A stretch of 60,676 bases of DNA from ZC4RG29 sp036563875 (lineage in GTDB: Bacteria; Bacteroidota; Bacteroidia; Cytophagales; Cyclobacteriaceae). The DNA lies in assembly GCA_036563875.1 (NCBI GenBank), contig DATCLO010000072.1:1-60676 (forward strand). Reading direction: 5' to 3'. Shown here one piece after another: positions 17,772-26,536 of this stretch (positions are counted from its first letter, which is position 1; the number at the start of each line of letters is the position of its first letter). The notes under the pieces are model-generated. The model ran no database searches and was not told the DNA's origin. It saw only the letters and a program-made list of their open reading frames with translations. The position numbers and the translations under genes were made by a program.

Positions 17772-20700
17772 TCAAGGTCCTGCAATGAATACCCGTGTCG
17801 CGTAATACTTTTGTCCGATCCGCAGCCTGAGGATATATATCCCCGTTGCGGCACGGCCCGCATCTATTTCAAAGGTCTGGTTCAGTACCTGCCGGAGTTC
17901 CGCCCGAGCAACTGTCCTTCCTGTCACGTCCAAAATCTCATACCCCACGGGTCCGGGTTCATCAAGATTGAACGTAATGAGGAATGATCCGGGTGTGGTA
18001 GAGGCGTGGACCAGGAACAAGTCCTCAATTTCCACGGGATCAGGATTGTCGGACGCAAAAAACTCCAGGTTGTCGAGGTACAGGTTATTTCCGTTGGCAT
18101 TCGTGAACACAAATGCCAGGCGTGCGGTTGGACTTCCTGCAATTTGGTTTAAGGTAACGAACTTCTGCCCCCAGTCCTCGGCGGTAGGGGTCCACGGAGC
18201 AGAAGATGATGTGACCGCCAGTTGTTCCGCCGCCTCATCAAAAACAACATAGGGATAAGTCTGACCGCAGTCTGTGCTTGCAACGATCCTTAGGCGGTCC
18301 TCGCGATTCTGGTTCATGGCGTAAGACACATCAAAGAACAGACTGGCCGTGGGCATCCCGGTAAAGTCGAGCACCGGGCTTACCAGCCAGGCTTCGTCCC
18401 CCTGGACGGGGTTGTTAAATGCGTTAAAGACAACTGATTGCCCCGTCCCGGTTGTCGTCAATTCCCACTCCATGCCAGATTCAGGATTGAGCGACAACCA
18501 TCCGTTAAAGCCGGCTTCAAAGTCCTCCCTGAAAGGAATGAGCCGGGTCTCCTTGTTCACAAGGGCGATCACCTCGCCGCCGTTGTTACCTGGATTTACG
18601 TCGACAATACCGTTGGGATCCGAAAGCACGAAGGAAAGGGTATTCTCACCATCATTCAGTTGTATCTCGTCGAGGTCCACGACGGCCTCACCACCCGGCG
18701 ACAGCGTTATGTTTTGAGGAAGAATTACCAGTTGACCGTTATTGACGGTCATGTTGATATTAAAGCTCGTGATCGTAACGGTGCCTGTATTTTGGATTCT
18801 CAGTCGTGGAGCAACCGTATTCTCGCACAGAACCGGTGAGGGACGCACAACTTCCACCAACGCCAGGTCTTCGTCGGCACTGGTGATAACCGAAATGTTG
18901 TCGATGTAAAGATTGTTCCCCCAGTCGTTCGTACCGGCGAACACCAGTTGAACGCTTGCCTGACCGAGCCATGGCGACAGATCGATAATTTCCCTCCGCC
19001 AATCGCTGGCACCGGTAGGAGTAAACGGTGAGCTCTTACTTGGGACTGTAGCCAGTGCTGTTCCCGACTTGTCATAAACCACCGTTGCATTGAAGAGGTC
19101 GTCATCACAGTTCGAAAGAACATACACCCTCAGCCGGTCGTTTGATCCGCGAAACTGCGCGTGAGATACATCGAAAGATGCGTAGGCAACCGGTGCACTG
19201 CTCAAATCAAACACAGGTGTCGTAAGCAGATCCAGTTCACCTTTTCCGTCTTCATAATCGTAGAAGTTGAGCTTTATGGCCGTGTTTGTCGGGTTGGAAG
19301 ACGGAGCATTGGCAATTTCCCAGGTAATCTGTCCATCAGGATTGTTGATTAACCATTCCGAAGGCAGCGATGCAAAAGGTTCGTTGAAGGGCGCATCAAT
19401 AAACTCAGGAACATACACCTGAACGGAGCGAACATTGTCGTTCACGCGCGCGTCACTGACTCCGTTGGTCAACAAGATTTCAAAGAGGAAGTTGTTTACA
19501 CCGGATGAAATGGTTTGCGGCGAGAAAGACACCGTTGTTGTTTCCAGTGGATCGAGTGAAATGTTGAAGTCCTGCGTCTCGACAGGGGCACCATCAACGA
19601 CTAGTCGGATACGGGTCGAGCTGACCGCGTTTGTCCCGTTGTTCTGCAGTTCAATGACAGGTGTCACGGAGGCAGCGCACTCAGCAGGAGATGGCGACAC
19701 AATGCTGTTGATGCCGAGGTTGTCGGCGACAGGCTCAGGGTCGAGCAATGCATGCGACGTAAGCAGGCTCGCGCGGCGTGGGCTGTTCTCGAGTACTGTT
19801 GTCATGCGCTCGACTTGCCCCACCGTGAAGAGATTCATGCACGCGTCATTCGTGTAATCCAGAAAATTCATATACATGTTTTCTCCACCGCACGAGACTC
19901 GGGTGCCTGTGGGACATCCATTCGTGCTCAGCGATTGGTTGGGTGTGTCGTCGACATAATCCGTGCCTGAGCAAGCATCGGATGTCGCCTCGTCATCTCC
20001 CCAGATGTGACGCAAGCCGAAGAAATGTCCCATCTCATGGGTAGTTGTTCTGCCTCTGTTGTATTGTGGGTCAAGGTCGAAGTCGCCATCCTCAATCGAC
20101 CCAAAGACATCGTAGTGGATCACAACGCCGTCAGTGAGTCGGTTCGTGGATGAGTTCTCGAGGCCGGGAAGGTCCGATACGGGGAATTGTGCGAACCCGA
20201 CATAGGACGAGGTGAGCGTAGTCACCCAAATGTTGAGGTAATCTTCCGCGGGCCAATAGCTAAGGGATTTCAGTTCGTAGTTGTCGTTAATGGTCCACTG
20301 GGTACGCGTGCCCTGTACGCGCACGATCCCATTAGTAGGGAGCCCGTCGGGTGTTTGCTTCGCCATGACGAACTCGATGTCGAGACTTCCTGCAACAGGT
20401 AGGAACGATGCCGGCGTATTGGAAGCATCCGCGTTAAGTCGCTGAAAGTCGCGGTTAAGAACTGCGATCTGTGAAAGAATTTGTTCGTCAGAAATGTTGG
20501 AGCCGGTTCCGACAGGCTCTCCGTTATGGATGACGTGAACGACAACGGGAACGCGATAAGTTGTCGCCTGCTTTCTCTGGGTATCCATCTGGATCCTGCG
20601 TTCCGTCATGCGACGCTGCAGCCACTCTTCAAAGCGGGCCTTGTCTTCCCGGACCACGTTGCGTTCCAGGAGTTGCTTGGTGTAGGGTACGGTTGCGCAG

Positions 20701-20804
20701 CGTTCCTGAGCGTTGGAACTCTGAATGGTCAGGAAGGAAAGGATGAGCGCCGTGAGAAGGGCACCGAAGGTACATAATGGCTGCTCCTGATCTGCTTTGC
20801 TCAC
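17772..20804 (-). CDS. M43 (pappalysin/cytophagalysin) metalloprotease, secreted
   Basis: A 1010-residue secreted zinc protease starting at GTG 20802-20804 (no ATG gives the signal peptide, which ends SSNAQ). The catalytic site is HEMGHFFGLRH (256-266), with the M43 hallmarks IWGDDE, CSGTDYVDDTPNQ and ENMYMNFLDYTNDACMNLFT (Met-turn). After the protease come two similar modules, each a CARDB-like domain (SIVSPSPAECAASVTP; VVRPSPVLCENTVAP) followed by a jelly-roll/choice-of-anchor domain (about 480-650 and 760-910). The C-terminus (GPVGYEILDVTGRTVARAEL ... GIYILRLRIGQKYYATRVF) looks like a T9SS sorting domain. A clean -7 box precedes it. Confidence 0.9.
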   Translation of the reverse strand: MSKADQEQPLCTFGALLTALILSFLTIQSSNAQERCATVPYTKQLLERNVVREDKARFEEWLQRRMTERRIQMDTQRKQATTYRVPVVVHVIHNGEPVGTGSNISDEQILSQIAVLNRDFQRLNADASNTPASFLPVAGSLDIEFVMAKQTPDGLPTNGIVRVQGTRTQWTINDNYELKSLSYWPAEDYLNIWVTTLTSSYVGFAQFPVSDLPGLENSSTNRLTDGVVIHYDVFGSIEDGDFDLDPQYNRGRTTTHEMGHFFGLRHIWGDDEATSDACSGTDYVDDTPNQSLSTNGCPTGTRVSCGGENMYMNFLDYTNDACMNLFTVGQVERMTTVLENSPRRASLLTSHALLDPEPVADNLGINSIVSPSPAECAASVTPVIELQNNGTNAVSSTRIRLVVDGAPVETQDFNISLDPLETTTVSFSPQTISSGVNNFLFEILLTNGVSDARVNDNVRSVQVYVPEFIDAPFNEPFASLPSEWLINNPDGQITWEIANAPSSNPTNTAIKLNFYDYEDGKGELDLLTTPVFDLSSAPVAYASFDVSHAQFRGSNDRLRVYVLSNCDDDLFNATVVYDKSGTALATVPSKSSPFTPTGASDWRREIIDLSPWLGQASVQLVFAGTNDWGNNLYIDNISVITSADEDLALVEVVRPSPVLCENTVAPRLRIQNTGTVTITSFNINMTVNNGQLVILPQNITLSPGGEAVVDLDEIQLNDGENTLSFVLSDPNGIVDVNPGNNGGEVIALVNKETRLIPFREDFEAGFNGWLSLNPESGMEWELTTTGTGQSVVFNAFNNPVQGDEAWLVSPVLDFTGMPTASLFFDVSYAMNQNREDRLRIVASTDCGQTYPYVVFDEAAEQLAVTSSSAPWTPTAEDWGQKFVTLNQIAGSPTARLAFVFTNANGNNLYLDNLEFFASDNPDPVEIEDLFLVHASTTPGSFLITFNLDEPGPVGYEILDVTGRTVARAELRQVLNQTFEIDAGRAATGIYILRLRIGQKYYATRVFIAGP

Positions 20805-20830
20805 AACTTTCCGGGTGCCTCCAGTTTACC

Positions 20831-20838
20831 CAAAGATA
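20831..20838 (-). promoter_or_regulatory. -7 promoter box of the M43 protease gene
   Basis: Minus-strand TATCTTTG, a perfect match to the Bacteroidota -7 element TAnnTTTG, 26 bp upstream of the GTG start. No TTTG at the usual 19-nt distance upstream, so only half of the consensus is present. Confidence 0.5.
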
Positions 20839-20871
20839 GCAAATCAGGGCGATTATCGCCGGAATGGAGGT

Positions 20872-21177
20872 TTACGAAATGGGGTTGCCGAGTGGGGTGA
20901 GATTGGTGACCTCTATGGAGCGCACTTCAGGTACTGCCCGTTTGATGGCCTCTTCTACGCCGGCTTTGAACGTCATCGTCGACATAGGGCAGTTGCCGCA
21001 GGTGCCGACGAATTCCAGCCGGACGACGTTGTCGGGAGTGACCTCGAGGATCTTTACGTTCCCGCCGTCTGCCTCCAGGTAGGGACGGATGCCATCCAGG
21101 GATGCCTCAATGCGTTCTACCAGGCCGGTTGTGTTTGTGTTCATCATGCTTTGTATTTCTGCAGCGTACGTTGTCAT
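20872..21177 (-). CDS. NifU C-terminal-domain (Nfu-type) Fe-S scaffold
   Basis: About 101 residues from ATG 21175-21177; a GTG 12 bp upstream and an ATGATG 30-33 bp downstream are alternatives. The Nfu fold is recognisable: IRPYLEADGGNVKILEV then VRLEFVGTCGNCPMSTMTFKAGVEEAI, where the CxxC pair binds an Fe-S cluster for transfer to apo-proteins. It lies 61 bp downstream of the Mrp-type carrier on the same strand, a frequent pairing in iron-sulfur maturation. Confidence 0.92.
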   Translation of the reverse strand: MTTYAAEIQSMMNTNTTGLVERIEASLDGIRPYLEADGGNVKILEVTPDNVVRLEFVGTCGNCPMSTMTFKAGVEEAIKRAVPEVRSIEVTNLTPLGNPIS

Positions 21178-21238
21178 AAGGAAGACCACGCAGCGTTGGT
21201 TCCCACAAAGTTAGCATTTCTCATTGAATTTCACGGGT

Positions 21239-22327
21239 CTACGTCGTTGCGGCCACCGGCGTTTGCGCATTTCGTATCGCGATCTGCCGGGCAAGCGACT
21301 CCGCGAGGGCAGTGAACGCGGCCTGCGCTGGTCCTTCCTTCAATACAGAGGGCAACCCGCTGTCGCCGCTCTCCCGCACTCCTTGCACGAGTGGTATCTG
21401 ACCCAGCAGAGGAACGCCATACTTTTCTGATAAGTTCTTACCCCCGTCGCGTCCGAAGATGTAGTAACGGTTGTCAGGCAACTCTTCGGGAGTAAACCAC
21501 GCCATGTTCTCCACGATGCCCAGCACCGGCACATTGATCTGTGGCTGACGGAACATTGCTACTGCTTTGTTCGCATCAGCAACAGCTACCTTCTGCGGTG
21601 TTGTCACGATGACCGCACCAGTTACCGGCACCGTCTGTACCAGCGTGAGGTGAATGTCGCTCGTTCCCGGAGGCAGGTCGATGAGCAGATAATCCAGTTC
21701 ACCCCAGTCGGCCTCAGCGAAGAACTGCTTCAGCGCTGAGCTGGCCATCGGACCACGCCATATCACGGCGCTGTCAGGTGGCGTGAGAAAGCCGATGGAG
21801 ATCAGCTTCACACCATACTGCTCTATCGGGACTATGATGTTTCTGCCATTCACATTGCGCACACTCGGCTGTTCGAACTCGCAGTTGAACATGGTGGGAA
21901 TGGAGGGGCCGAAGATGTCCGCGTCGATAAGTCCCACGCGTGCACCTGCCTGAGCGAGTGCTACTGCGAGGTTGGTCGTTACCGTCGACTTTCCAACGCC
22001 TCCTTTGCCCGAAGCGATGGGTACAATGTTTTTCACACCGGGGAGGAGTGGAGCGTTATTGCGAACCGTGGTGACGGACGATGTGATGTTTACGTCTACA
22101 CGTGCGTTGGGTCCTGCCACCCGCCTCACGGCGCGCACACAATCCTGACGGATCTGTTCCTTCAGCGGGCACGCGGGCGTTGTAAGCACCACTGTAAAAC
22201 TGATGGTATTTCCCTGTATCCGGACGTCGCGAATCATGTTCAGGCTGACCAGGTCACGGCGAATGTCCGGGTCAAGAACCGTCGAAAGCGCCCCGAGAAT
22301 GTCCTTTTCTGATAGGTTTATGTCCAT
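21239..22327 (-). CDS. Mrp/ApbC-type iron-sulfur carrier ATPase
   Basis: A 362-residue Mrp/NBP35 family P-loop protein that carries Fe-S clusters in the cytoplasm. N-terminal MIP18/DUF59-like domain (1-85, ILGALSTVLDPDIRRDLVSLNMI and TTPACPLKEQI), then the deviant Walker A GKGGVGKSTVTTNLAVALA at about 110-128, LIDADIFGPSIPTM, LLIDLPPGTSDIHLT (Walker B), and the metal site in GIVENMAWFTPEELPDNRYYIFG. The family's CxxC in this last segment is absent, as in several Bacteroidota Mrp proteins by my recollection. Upstream partner of the Nfu-like gene. Confidence 0.93.
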   Translation of the reverse strand: MDINLSEKDILGALSTVLDPDIRRDLVSLNMIRDVRIQGNTISFTVVLTTPACPLKEQIRQDCVRAVRRVAGPNARVDVNITSSVTTVRNNAPLLPGVKNIVPIASGKGGVGKSTVTTNLAVALAQAGARVGLIDADIFGPSIPTMFNCEFEQPSVRNVNGRNIIVPIEQYGVKLISIGFLTPPDSAVIWRGPMASSALKQFFAEADWGELDYLLIDLPPGTSDIHLTLVQTVPVTGAVIVTTPQKVAVADANKAVAMFRQPQINVPVLGIVENMAWFTPEELPDNRYYIFGRDGGKNLSEKYGVPLLGQIPLVQGVRESGDSGLPSVLKEGPAQAAFTALAESLARQIAIRNAQTPVAATT

Positions 22328-22474
22328 GTCAATAGTGTACTCAGAATCACGAGGTTAACTAGTTTCAACAAATATTGCTCTTAAAGCATTCACTATGCCA
22401 TTTGGGCATGCAATTTAGACCCTTTCCTCCAGATTAAATCACAAATCACAAATCGCTATTCACAAATCGCAAAT

Positions 22475-22568
22475 CCTATGTGCCCTATGTTTACCTCTAT
22501 GTGTTCTATGGGTTCAAACATTTCTTGAACCACATAGTCACATAGGAATTCACATAGGACACATAGAG
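22475..22568. repeat. CTATGTG iterated-word hairpin, copy A
   Basis: Imperfect inverted repeat: left arm 22475-22517 and right arm 22525-22568 with a 7-nt loop. Each arm holds three or four CTATGTG words (CACATAG on the other side) separated by 2-6 variable bases, and the loop-proximal end is CTATG(T)GGTTCAA. It lies in the divergent Mrp/dnaG spacer. Other copies: 31501-31604, 38354-38461, 56594-56687. The rest of this 382-bp spacer holds further iterated words: CACAAATC words at 22436-22473 and CTTCAACA words at 22642-22677. Confidence 0.85.
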
Positions 22569-22684
22569 TGTTCTTGACAAACCCGTTTTAATTCCCATGG
22601 GCAATTGATTGATGATTAGTGACTTGTGATTATAGGTTCGAACTTCAACACTTCAACACCCCAACACTTCAACACTTCCCTTCG

Positions 22685-22692
22685 TATCTTTG
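22685..22692 (+). promoter_or_regulatory. -7 promoter box of dnaG
   Basis: TATCTTTG, a perfect TAnnTTTG box ending 17 bp before the dnaG ATG, implying a very short leader. The upstream TTTG at 19 nt is missing; iterated CTTCAACA words occupy that place. Confidence 0.5.
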
Positions 22693-22709
22693 CTCCGAAC
22701 GAGCCCGGA

Positions 22710-24635
22710 ATGATTTCCCGAGAAACCATTGATGAAGTAAAGAGCCGAATTGACCTGGTTGACGTCATCGGCGACTTTGTCACGCTCAAGCGCTCGGGCC
22801 AGAATTACAAGGCTCTGAGTCCGTTCACCAATGAGAAGACTCCATCATTCTACGTAGTTCCCTCCAAGGGCATATTCAAGGATTTCAGCAGCGGTAAAGG
22901 TGGAGATGCGATCACCTTTATAATGGAGCACGAAGGCTTCAGCTATGTTGAAGCTATTCGCTACCTGGCGAAAAAGTATGGTGTCGAAATCAAGGAGGAG
23001 GCCGCTGCCGCGCAGTCCGATGCCGGCAATGAACGCGACAGCCTTTACATACTGATGGGCTTTGCCCGCGACACCTACACCGATCTCCTCTTCAACCACG
23101 AAGAGGGCCAGTCTATCGGCCTAAGCTACTTCCGCGAACGAGGCTTTAGCGATCCTGTGATCCGTAAGTTTGAACTGGGTTACAGTCTGCAGGACTGGGA
23201 TCATTTCTGTAACCTCGCTCTCGCTAAAGGATTTAGTCGCGAGATGCTGGAGAAGGCAGGTCTCATTGTTTCGAAGGAAGGCGGAAAGCAATATGATCGC
23301 TTCCGCGGTCGCGTGATCTTTCCCATCCACAACCTATCCGGTAAGGTAATCGGCTTTGGTGCGCGCATTCTCGGCAAGCAGAAGGATCAGCCCAAGTATG
23401 TAAACTCGCCGGAGACGGCCATCTATCATAAGAGCCAGGTGCTTTACGGGTTGTTCCAGGCCCGACAAGCGATTCGTCGCGAAGGATTTTGCTATCTGGT
23501 TGAAGGGTACACGGATGTAATCTCCCTCGTGCAGGCCGATGTTGAGAACGTCGTCGCCTCTTCGGGAACAGCCTTAACGGAAGAGCAGATCCGGTTGGTA
23601 AGCCGGTTCACAAGGGACATCACCGTATTGTTTGACGGCGATGCGGCCGGAATTCGCGCAGCCATCCGCGGTATCGACATGGTACTTAAAGAGGGGCTGA
23701 ACCTTCGTGTTGTATTGCTCCCCGAGGGTGAGGACCCGGACAGCTACTCAAGAAAAGTAGGAAGCACGGCGTTCAGGCAATACCTCAAGGATCATGAGCA
23801 GGACTTTATCTCGTTCAAGATCTCGCTGCTCCGGTCAGAGGCTGCAAACGATCCGATACGGCGGGCAGAAGCGATACGGGAAACCGTGACCAGCATCGCG
23901 GTAATACCAGATTCTATTCAACGGTCCGTCTACGTTCGTCAGGCAGCCGTGCTCTTCGAGATCGAAGAGCAGGTGCTTTATCACGAGCTGAACAAGATCC
24001 TGATCAGCGAGCGTCAGAAGCAGCGACAGGAAGCTGCACGTGAAGAACGTGAGCCTCTTCCGCCGCTGGAAGCAGAGCCGCCCTTAAAGGGCTTGACAAC
24101 GACGGACATGGTTCAGCTTCAGGAGCGTGAGATTGTCCGCCAACTCCTCAATTATGCTGACACCAAACTTGAAGAGGATGTCGACTTATTGAGTTATTTC
24201 ATTGCCGAGTTTGAAGAACTGGAGTTTACCCACGAAGGGTACGGATATATTTTCTCTGAATTCAGGAAGGCACGCGATCGCGGCGAGTTGATCGATTCAC
24301 ATCATTTCATGGTGCACGGCTCGGAAGAGGTCAAGAGACTCGTGACTGACCTAACGCTGCAACGGTACTATGCAAGTCCGCATTGGCGTGATAAGTATCA
24401 CATCTTCTTTGAGAACGAACAGGAGAGTTTGCCCAGGGCGGCACCTCAGAATATGTTACGACTCAAATATCGCTACGTTCAAAACCTTATCGAGGAAAAC
24501 ATAGCCAAAATCAGGGAAGCTGAGGCGCGGGGTGACCATGCCGCGGTGGATGAACTAATTGAGCAGCAAATGCGGTTAAAGAATGCAGATCAGAATCTTG
24601 CCAGCGAATTGGGAATTGTTTCCGGAAAGTATTAA
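22710..24635 (+). CDS. dnaG: DNA primase DnaG with cysteine-free zinc-domain
   Basis: A 641-residue primase that makes RNA primers at the replication fork. Start at ATG 22710 (MISRETIDEVKSRIDLVDVI); the upstream in-frame codons are repeat DNA. In the N-terminal domain the four zinc ligands of the usual CPFH...CFGC motif are replaced (SPFT at 37-40; KDFSSG with D58 and S61), so this domain probably does not bind zinc; from memory this is widespread in Bacteroidota. The TOPRIM core is intact: CYLVEGYTDVISL (about 265-277) and VLFDGDAAGIRAAIRGIDM (about 305-323). The C-terminal helicase-interaction part (about 460-641) is coiled and charged. Confidence 0.95.
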   Translation: MISRETIDEVKSRIDLVDVIGDFVTLKRSGQNYKALSPFTNEKTPSFYVVPSKGIFKDFSSGKGGDAITFIMEHEGFSYVEAIRYLAKKYGVEIKEEAAAAQSDAGNERDSLYILMGFARDTYTDLLFNHEEGQSIGLSYFRERGFSDPVIRKFELGYSLQDWDHFCNLALAKGFSREMLEKAGLIVSKEGGKQYDRFRGRVIFPIHNLSGKVIGFGARILGKQKDQPKYVNSPETAIYHKSQVLYGLFQARQAIRREGFCYLVEGYTDVISLVQADVENVVASSGTALTEEQIRLVSRFTRDITVLFDGDAAGIRAAIRGIDMVLKEGLNLRVVLLPEGEDPDSYSRKVGSTAFRQYLKDHEQDFISFKISLLRSEAANDPIRRAEAIRETVTSIAVIPDSIQRSVYVRQAAVLFEIEEQVLYHELNKILISERQKQRQEAAREEREPLPPLEAEPPLKGLTTTDMVQLQEREIVRQLLNYADTKLEEDVDLLSYFIAEFEELEFTHEGYGYIFSEFRKARDRGELIDSHHFMVHGSEEVKRLVTDLTLQRYYASPHWRDKYHIFFENEQESLPRAAPQNMLRLKYRYVQNLIEENIAKIREAEARGDHAAVDELIEQQMRLKNADQNLASELGIVSGKY

Positions 24636-24689
24636 TTCACAGTGAGTTAGCGAGCAGCACGAGTAGGGGACGCGTTGTTTTAAGATTGT

Positions 24690-25910
24690 ATGGATCAAAA
24701 GATTGAATTCAACACCATTGAGGAAGCCCTTGAGGACATCCGTAACGGCAAAGTGATTATTGTTGTTGACGACGAGGATCGGGAAAATGAGGGCGACTTT
24801 ATCTGCGCGGCGGAATGCGTCACACCGGAAATCGTCAATTTTATGGCTACCCACGGGCGCGGCTTAATATGCGCGCCATTGATTGAGGACCGCTGTGAGG
24901 AATTGGGGCTCGACCTGATGGTGGGGCAGAATACAGCAGTGCATGGTACACCCTTTACGGTGTCGGTCGATCTTCTCGGACACGGATGTACAACGGGAGT
25001 CTCCGCTCAGGACCGTTTCAAGACCATTCGCGCACTCGTAGATCCCGAATCAAAACCGGAAGACTTCGGAAAACCAGGACACATCTTTCCTCTTAAAGCG
25101 AAACGAGGTGGTGTGCTCCGGCGCGCAGGGCACACAGAGGCCGCTATCGACTTCGCCCGTCTTGCAGGGTTTAAACCCGCAGGCGTTCTCGTGGAGATCA
25201 TGAATGAAGATGGTTCGATGGCACGGTTGCCCGACCTGGCGAAAGTGGCCAAACGTTTCGGACTGAAACTCGTTTCGATTAAAGATCTCATTGAATACAG
25301 GATCACCAAGGAGTCGCTTATCAGTCGCGGCGTTGAAGTTGACATGCCCACAGAGTACGGGCACTTCAAGCTCGTGGCTTATGAGCAAACCAACAGCGGC
25401 GACGTACACCTGGCGCTCGTGAAGGGAACGTGGGAAAAAGACGAACCCGTGTTGGTTCGCGTCCACTCATCGTGTGTCACGGGTGATATTTTCGGCAGCT
25501 GCAGGTGCGACTGCGGGCCACAGCTTCATGCCGCGATGGAGATGGTGGACAAGGCGGGAAAGGGCGTCGTGCTGTACATGAAACAAGAAGGGCGAGGCAT
25601 AGGACTTCTCAACAAGCTGAAGGCGTACAAATTGCAGGAAGGCGGCCTCGATACGGTAGAGGCAAACATCAAGCTGGGTTTCGACATGGACGAACGCGAC
25701 TACGGTGTGGGTGCCCAGATTTTGCGTGACCTCGGAATATCGAAAATCCGACTGATTACGAATAACCCAAAAAAACGCGTGGGATTGATGGGTTACGGTC
25801 TGGAGATCGTCGAGAATTTACCCATAGAAATATCACCAAACGTCCACAACGAACGTTATCTGCTTACCAAACGTGACAAATTGGGACACACGATCCTGGG
25901 ACATCGATGA
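24690..25910 (+). CDS. ribBA: Bifunctional RibBA: DHBP synthase / GTP cyclohydrolase II
   Basis: A 406-residue cytoplasmic riboflavin enzyme. Residues 1-205 are 3,4-dihydroxy-2-butanone-4-phosphate synthase (VDDEDRENEGDFICAAE, THGRGLICAPL, GHTEAAIDFARLAG). Residues 206-406 are GTP cyclohydrolase II, with RVHSSCVTGDIFGSCRCDCG providing the three zinc cysteines, then KQEGRGIGLLNKLKAYKLQ. Both active sites look complete. A 4-bp ATGA overlap links it to the next gene. It follows dnaG by 54 bp on the same strand. Confidence 0.96.
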   Translation: MDQKIEFNTIEEALEDIRNGKVIIVVDDEDRENEGDFICAAECVTPEIVNFMATHGRGLICAPLIEDRCEELGLDLMVGQNTAVHGTPFTVSVDLLGHGCTTGVSAQDRFKTIRALVDPESKPEDFGKPGHIFPLKAKRGGVLRRAGHTEAAIDFARLAGFKPAGVLVEIMNEDGSMARLPDLAKVAKRFGLKLVSIKDLIEYRITKESLISRGVEVDMPTEYGHFKLVAYEQTNSGDVHLALVKGTWEKDEPVLVRVHSSCVTGDIFGSCRCDCGPQLHAAMEMVDKAGKGVVLYMKQEGRGIGLLNKLKAYKLQEGGLDTVEANIKLGFDMDERDYGVGAQILRDLGISKIRLITNNPKKRVGLMGYGLEIVENLPIEISPNVHNERYLLTKRDKLGHTILGHR

Positions 25911-26527
25911 AAGCAAGGTATTTTTTGATAGCAGTCTTCCTGTGCGTGAGCTTATCAGCCAACGCACAGAAGTGGCCGTTCGAACTGTGGCATGAAGGGA
26001 GGATCGTTCTCGTGGACGGCGATACGCTGAAGGGCAGAGTGAAATATGACCTGATGCAAGACCTCGTTCAGTTTGATCGTCCGAACCGACCCGCGGAAGT
26101 TTTCACACCGCGGAAGGTGCTTTTCTTTGAGATATACGACAAGACCGTAAACAAGTACAGAAGCTTTTTTGCGCTGCCGTATAATGCAACAACTGGTTAT
26201 CGGACGTCGATCTTCTTTGAACTGATGGAGGAAGGCAATCTGACGTTGCTTGCCCGCGAGGCATTGGAATATCGCACATACAATTCACCGTATTATTTTG
26301 GAAGCTTTTCAAGACAGGTGCTGGTGCACAAGTACTTTTTTCTTGAAGAAGACGGGGCTATTGTAGAGTTCGATGGTAACAGAAGTGATCTGTTGGCCTT
26401 GATGGGAAATAAGGCGGAGTCGGTAGAGAAATACATGAAAGAAAACCGGCTTCGATTTGAGGAGAAATACGATCTTGCGCAGATTGTTGCCTACTACAAT
26501 TCCCTGTCGGGCAACTCGATCAATTAG
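25907..26527 (+). CDS. Secreted protein of unknown function coupled to ribBA
   Basis: A 206-residue protein with a Sec signal peptide (MKARYFLIAVFLCVSLSANAQ). The mature part begins with a VDGDTLKGRVKYDLMQDLVQF beta-segment seen in many small uncharacterised Bacteroidota periplasmic proteins, then KVLFFEIYDKTVNKYRSFFALPYN and aromatic-rich strands. No known catalytic motif. The start codon overlaps the ribBA stop (ATGA), and surE starts 9 bp after its stop, so it is embedded in a housekeeping operon. Function unknown. Confidence 0.7.
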   Translation: MKARYFLIAVFLCVSLSANAQKWPFELWHEGRIVLVDGDTLKGRVKYDLMQDLVQFDRPNRPAEVFTPRKVLFFEIYDKTVNKYRSFFALPYNATTGYRTSIFFELMEEGNLTLLAREALEYRTYNSPYYFGSFSRQVLVHKYFFLEEDGAIVEFDGNRSDLLALMGNKAESVEKYMKENRLRFEEKYDLAQIVAYYNSLSGNSIN

Positions 26528-26536
26528 CGCTAAGAG

